The notes below the pieces were generated by a model, which saw only the letters and a program-made list of their open reading frames with translations, searched no databases and was not told the DNA's origin. From Chaunax sp. Z400 (taxonomy: Eukaryota > Chordata > Actinopteri > Lophiiformes > Chaunacidae), in contig CM075184.1 in assembly GCA_037577475.1 (NCBI GenBank), forward strand, positions 2,483,001 through 2,547,000: 64,000 bases of DNA. Reading direction: 5' to 3'. Position 1 is the stretch's first letter. The number at the start of each line of letters is the position of its first letter. The translations under genes were made by a program, and so were the position numbers. Of the stretch, positions 59,752-64,000 are shown in pieces.

Positions 59752-62700
59752 ACATATCATCAACATTAAAATCTTGGACCTGTGACAAAGCCAGAGCCAG
59801 TAGCACCTCAGCATTCATATGCAACAAAGATTACTGTCCGAATCTGATTTTAGTTGTTTGGTGTGGTCCATCTGAGGTGACGTGAAAACCCCACAGTAGT
59901 TACACCTCCTCCTTGAGCATGTCCCTGCCTTTAAGAGGCAGCCAGAGCAGGCTGGGGGTTTTCCCCTCAACTGACGAGGGAGGAGGGGATGAATTGGTTC
60001 TGTTGTTCAAAGCCTGGCCTATGCATCATAAATGAGACATATCTGTTCTCCCTCATTCTCCCCCTCTAGTTTTCTCTCAGTGTGTCTTTTCCCTCTGTGT
60101 GTGTTTGTGTAAGTGTGTAGAATTGTGTGTGTGTGCTCCTATGTGGATAATAGATTTTTCTCCTTCATAGAGCACAGCGGTCACAGTTTGTCTGACTCCA
60201 CATGGTCTTCATCATGCCAGAGCCAGTGTGTATCATTGGGGAGACACACAAACACACAGACACACACAGAGACACATAAAAAACATGCATAAGAACAATG
60301 ATATCATTGAACTCCAGAGGATGAACCATGAACTGATATCATTGAACTCCAGAGGATGAATCATGAACGAAGATCAGTGTCTTAGCGACATGTGGTGAGC
60401 CTAAAGCCAGAGATTTCAATATGATGAAGGTGGCTCTCTTTTAACCTGGCTAGATCACCATGGTAACAGATGATAGCTCATCAACATATGGTTTTATTTA
60501 ATATAATAACTGGTTCCAGCTGGATTAGACAGACCCAGACCTGATCAGCACCAGCCCCGTCCAATCACATCACTTACATAGACCATTTTAGAAGCAGGAA
60601 GTTGTCTAGTAGGTCTCAACAGTATTTAAAACTTGTATTTTGTGTTTACTCAGGTTTCCTTTGTTTCATGTTATTAAATTTAGTTTTAAGATCTGACACA
60701 GTTTAGTCTGAGATACACAAACAGAGAAGAAACCAGGAGAGTCCATTAACTCCACTGTAGGCAATTAATTGTTTTAAAACTCACATTAAAATAATCTCAT
60801 CTGAAACATTCTGGGTTCTTAGATTACTGTTCTTCGCATCTTAAATTAGTTGGCTTTGGAACCAGTCCATTCATGTTTATAGATGTAAAATGTACGTAAA
60901 AAAAAGAAAAAAGAACATAACACCAGCTGACATAGGGGCGCTGCACCTCCACCACAGAAACCTCAACATGAACACAAATGACAATAACACAAACAGGAAA
61001 TAACATATCTGACGGTGCATTCAGGTGTTGTTGTAATCTGAAACATGAGTTCCTGACTGGGAAAATTCACGACAGCAGTGCCTCAAGTTGGAACAGCAAG
61101 TTGGTGGATGAATGTACATGATTGGTCAATGTTCTTATTTTTATTCATTTATGCACCGAATTTTTTGCATACATATAATTTGTAGAGCGACTTTGATATG
61201 TAAAAAAAAGTTATTTATTAGCATCAACCCTGAAAATATGTCAGGTATTTTAAATGATGATAGAATGTTCTGTTGTGGCAATAAGTCTGGGAGAAGCTCA
61301 CATTCTAATACTGAAATGACATTCGGTGGTGTGAAAACCTCCACTAAAGCAGGACAATGTCTGTCTATGTATGTATGTCTAAGAAGCTCATTGGAGGTCA
61401 AAGCAACAGTCTCAGCTTCATGAAGATGTCCTGATGGTGTAGGTAATGGTAATGAGGTACATGGTGTGTCATCGTCATCCTCACGTCAGACAGAACTACA
61501 GACAAGGACTCAGCTGCAGGCCAACATGTCTCTCCAGGTATGATGAAGTGATATTTGTACAAACCGTCCTCATACAGCCAGAATATACACCGGGGTCTTC
61601 CTCACTTTCACCAACAGATCCCGTCCTGAAGTACGACCTAGCATTCACACTTTGTTTAGTGTATTTCCCCAGTGTTGAAATCAGATCATATAGATGTCAG
61701 GATCCCTGATTCCAGGCCACATACTGAAGTCTCTGAACCTCTAGTTCTTTGGTCAGATGTAAGGATCACTGTTGAGTCCAACAGACTTTAACTTAACAGG
61801 ATAATTGTTAGTTTTACTCACAGCTTTACAGTTTTCCTACTAAAGGTGGCCATGTTGGAGGAAGTTCAACCACTCAGTCTGACTGAGGGGGCGTGGTCCA
61901 GTGTGAAAGTGATGTCACTGCAGACTCACTATACAGCTAACAAATGAATGAAAGAATGTTTGTCCTCCGCCTGACTGACTGCGATCAAACAATCAATAGG
62001 GATGCCCCCCCGCCCCTGTTTACATTTTGCACAGACAGCTGATCATACATGTCACATTAGCTTACAGCTGAGTAAGCTAGCAGTAACACCACCACTTCTT
62101 AGCACCACCTTTGTTTATTGACAGTGAACAAAACAATGACAGCATAGCCCCGCCCCAGTGTGTGATGTCAGGTATTAGGTATACCAACACAGCAATGCAA
62201 ACACAGTCAGTGACCCTCCCTGTTACATGGTGGGTGATGTCGTCCTCTGCTGCGAGGGAGAGGAGCTCCCAGATGACGGTGACACTTTTGGCTGATTTTA
62301 TTGTTGTTTATTGTCATTTTATTAAATGTCTCTCCCCTGTCCTGCTGCAGAAGGACAGAAGGACAGGGACTGAACAGAGGAGCAGACCATCATAGAGCAC
62401 ACAGTTTGAGGGAAACACTCAGTGATAATTAATTACCCAGTGACTATGCCTACTGTTTGTGCCCTCTGCCTCCAGAATCCCAGGACAAAAGGATCGCTAT
62501 GAAAAATGCATCAGAGAGACTCTTAGGATCATTTCTTCAATCCACCCTCTCCTCCAAACAGCCACATGCTAATGACTCATCCTGCTCCTTCATGAAGTGT
62601 TCTCCTAAAACATCAGACATACAATCATGCATAATCTTGTTTCTGACAGGTAGATGTTTAGAGGAAGACAACACTTTCACCAGCATGAACAGAGATTGGA

Positions 62701-63360
62701 CACTGGGACACTGGGGTAGGGTGTGAACGTCCTGTCCAGTGTGTATCAGGGGATACAGAATGGAGGAGACACTTTGGAACAGGAAGAGAACTCACAAAAT
62801 CAGCACACAGACATTCACGGGTGTCATGATGCGACCTGCACACCCTCTCCATACATTCTCCTCTGTGAAGCCATGTGGCTGAGAGTCAACATTTTATCTA
62901 GTGAGATCTGTGTTGATTCTCTCTGACATATCCCCCGCTGCCTTCTCTCCCACCCCCCATCCCTCCAGGTTGTCTGTTCTGGGGGAGAGGAAGAGGGGCT
63001 GCCTAACCCTCATCAGATATGCAGTGGCTCTCGAGCCAATATACTGACTAATCTGTGCCACGGTCGGCCCTTTGCTGTGTCTGTGGTGGTAGACAGAGGG
63101 CTTAGTCTCTGATGGTCCTGCTGGATTTACCCTGAACACTATTGCACTGCTGAGGTTCTGCCAGTGGGCAAACATTGGTGAAAGTTCTCAGCCCTGCCGA
63201 TGGATTAGATGGATCTCCATCTGCAGTGGATTTCTCCCAGAACAACTGTAGACAGTGTATGTACTGCATGGTACTCAACTCATTAGAACCACTGGTCCCA
63301 GTACCCTAAGGTTCAACATGAACCAAACGACTCTCACGATAAGGCTGGTTTTACAGAGAA
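59752..63360. other. Intergenic region, no gene supported
   Basis: Short open frames (60-103 codons) are scattered on both strands, with no domain, no codon pattern and no splice context. Notable small features are the 35-bp tandem duplication at 60299-60368, a pyrimidine-rich patch at about 60050-60100, and a 24-bp sequence at 62326-62349 that also occurs at 59697-59720. The composition around 62930-63180 is more balanced and could be a conserved element, but this cannot be tested here. Confidence 0.45.
60299..60368. repeat. 35-bp tandem duplication (2 copies)
   Basis: The 35-nt unit beginning TGATATCATTGAACTCCAGA is present twice in direct succession (60299-60333 and 60334-60368), with one C/T difference near its end (ACCATGAAC against ATCATGAAC). 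Confidence 0.95.
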
Positions 63361-63559
63361 AGACAGGGAGAAACAAAAACAGCAAGGGGTCGGGGGACAA
63401 GTGAGACAACCACAATAACAGCAAAACAAACAACAAAAACAACAATAACAGCAGTGATATATAAACGATAGCATCGACATTATAACCATAACTGTGTAAC
63501 CTTGTTCACCTTAATGTGTGTGAGAGAGAGATTGTCACTGGATGTGGTTTTAAGTGGGG

Positions 63560-64000
63560 GCGTCGCTACAACACCGCGCCGACCCAAACAACCACAGCGC
63601 CCCACGTCCCCACAGAGCATGAAGGGCCCGAGGCCACGTGCCCCAAGGGAAAGCCAGTCAGGGGCCACAGAGGGATCGCCCTGGTCAAGAGCTGGCCCAC
63701 AGGAGGACAGGAGACAACAGACCCCCGGCCCAACCTGAGGCCAGCCCCCCAAAGCGTGAGTGGAGATCACAGCCTCAAGACCCCACCCACCTGAGACCTG
63801 TCCAGACCCCCGGCACAAGGCCTGCCACGCTACGGAGAAGACAGGGCCCCCTGGATAACCACCCCCAAGGGGGCGGGCCGAGGCCCCCACAGGGGGCCAC
63901 AGAGGGAACTCCCACCGCCAGGGCCCGACCTACAGGGGGACAGGACAACAGGCCCCAGGCCTGGCCAGAGGCCGACTGCCCCCAAACGTGAGCGGAGCCC
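63560..64000. repeat. GC-rich repeat with about 232-bp period, running off the window
   Basis: The composition jumps to very GC-rich. The motif GGGCCACAGAGGGA occurs at 63662 and 63894. Each is followed in the same order by a GACCYACAGG/GCCCACAGG-type word, GGACAGGA...ACAACAG, CCAG..GCC..CCCCCAAA and CGTGAG(C/T)GGAG. This is two diverged units of about 232 bp, the second cut by the window end. It resembles GC-rich 5' regions of some fish retroelements. Open frames here (such as 63638-63991 plus and 63480-63890 minus) are compositional and carry no domain. Confidence 0.65.

Noticed and set aside
62894..63175. 93-codon minus-strand open frame
   Set aside because: No domain recognised; may overlap a conserved non-coding block, but there is no coding evidence.
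63480..63991. Pro/Arg/Gln-rich open frames on both strands at the window end
   Set aside because: Produced by GC-rich repeat composition. Frames are open on both strands without any domain.

Overview
The window looks like teleost fish nuclear DNA, probably a percomorph. It holds one clear single-copy vertebrate gene, mex3b, in the usual two-coding-exon form. Around it are typical fish dispersed elements: a tRNA-headed SINE, an L2/CR1-type LINE fragment, BEL/Pao and piggyBac remnants, Tc1-like inverted repeats, and long CA/TG microsatellites. Nothing prokaryotic is present. About 35 kb, or 55 percent, of the window is three tandem arrays.

Layout. 1-15973 is a 13-bp minisatellite (about 1,229 copies) that is already in progress at base 1. 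15974-17255 is a 33-bp satellite (about 39 copies). 17256-22320 is non-coding sequence with a dispersed repeat, two TG microsatellites and a purine/pyrimidine tract pair. 22320-27200 is mex3b: CpG-rich promoter and 5'UTR, coding exon 1 (22822-23044), a 1.5-kb intron, coding exon 2 (24571-25958) and a 1.2-kb 3'UTR ending at a canonical polyA signal. 27200-30220 is intergenic with a SINE and one other dispersed repeat. 30222-48195 is an 18-kb, 28-bp minisatellite whose minus strand happens to be open in all three frames. 48196-51334 holds a CA repeat, a LINE tail and an L2-like LINE fragment. 51335-58660 is a nested transposon cluster: a minus-strand BEL/Pao element with internal deletions, a piggyBac-like element inside its RT, a Tc1-like hairpin inside that, a putative solo LTR, and trinucleotide and AT-rich repeats on the flanks. 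58660-64000 is intergenic, with a perfect 48-bp inverted repeat and, at the end, a GC-rich repeat with a period near 232 bp.

Only mex3b is supported as an intact gene: an RNA-binding protein with two KH domains and a C-terminal RING. The other coding-like segments are transposon pseudogenes. Most long open frames in 30-48 kb and in the TG/CA runs are by-products of repeats. The observations most worth a second look are the segmental duplications inside the 13-bp and 28-bp arrays, the template-switch-like inverted repeat at 59579-59751, and the nested BEL/piggyBac/Tc1 insertion.
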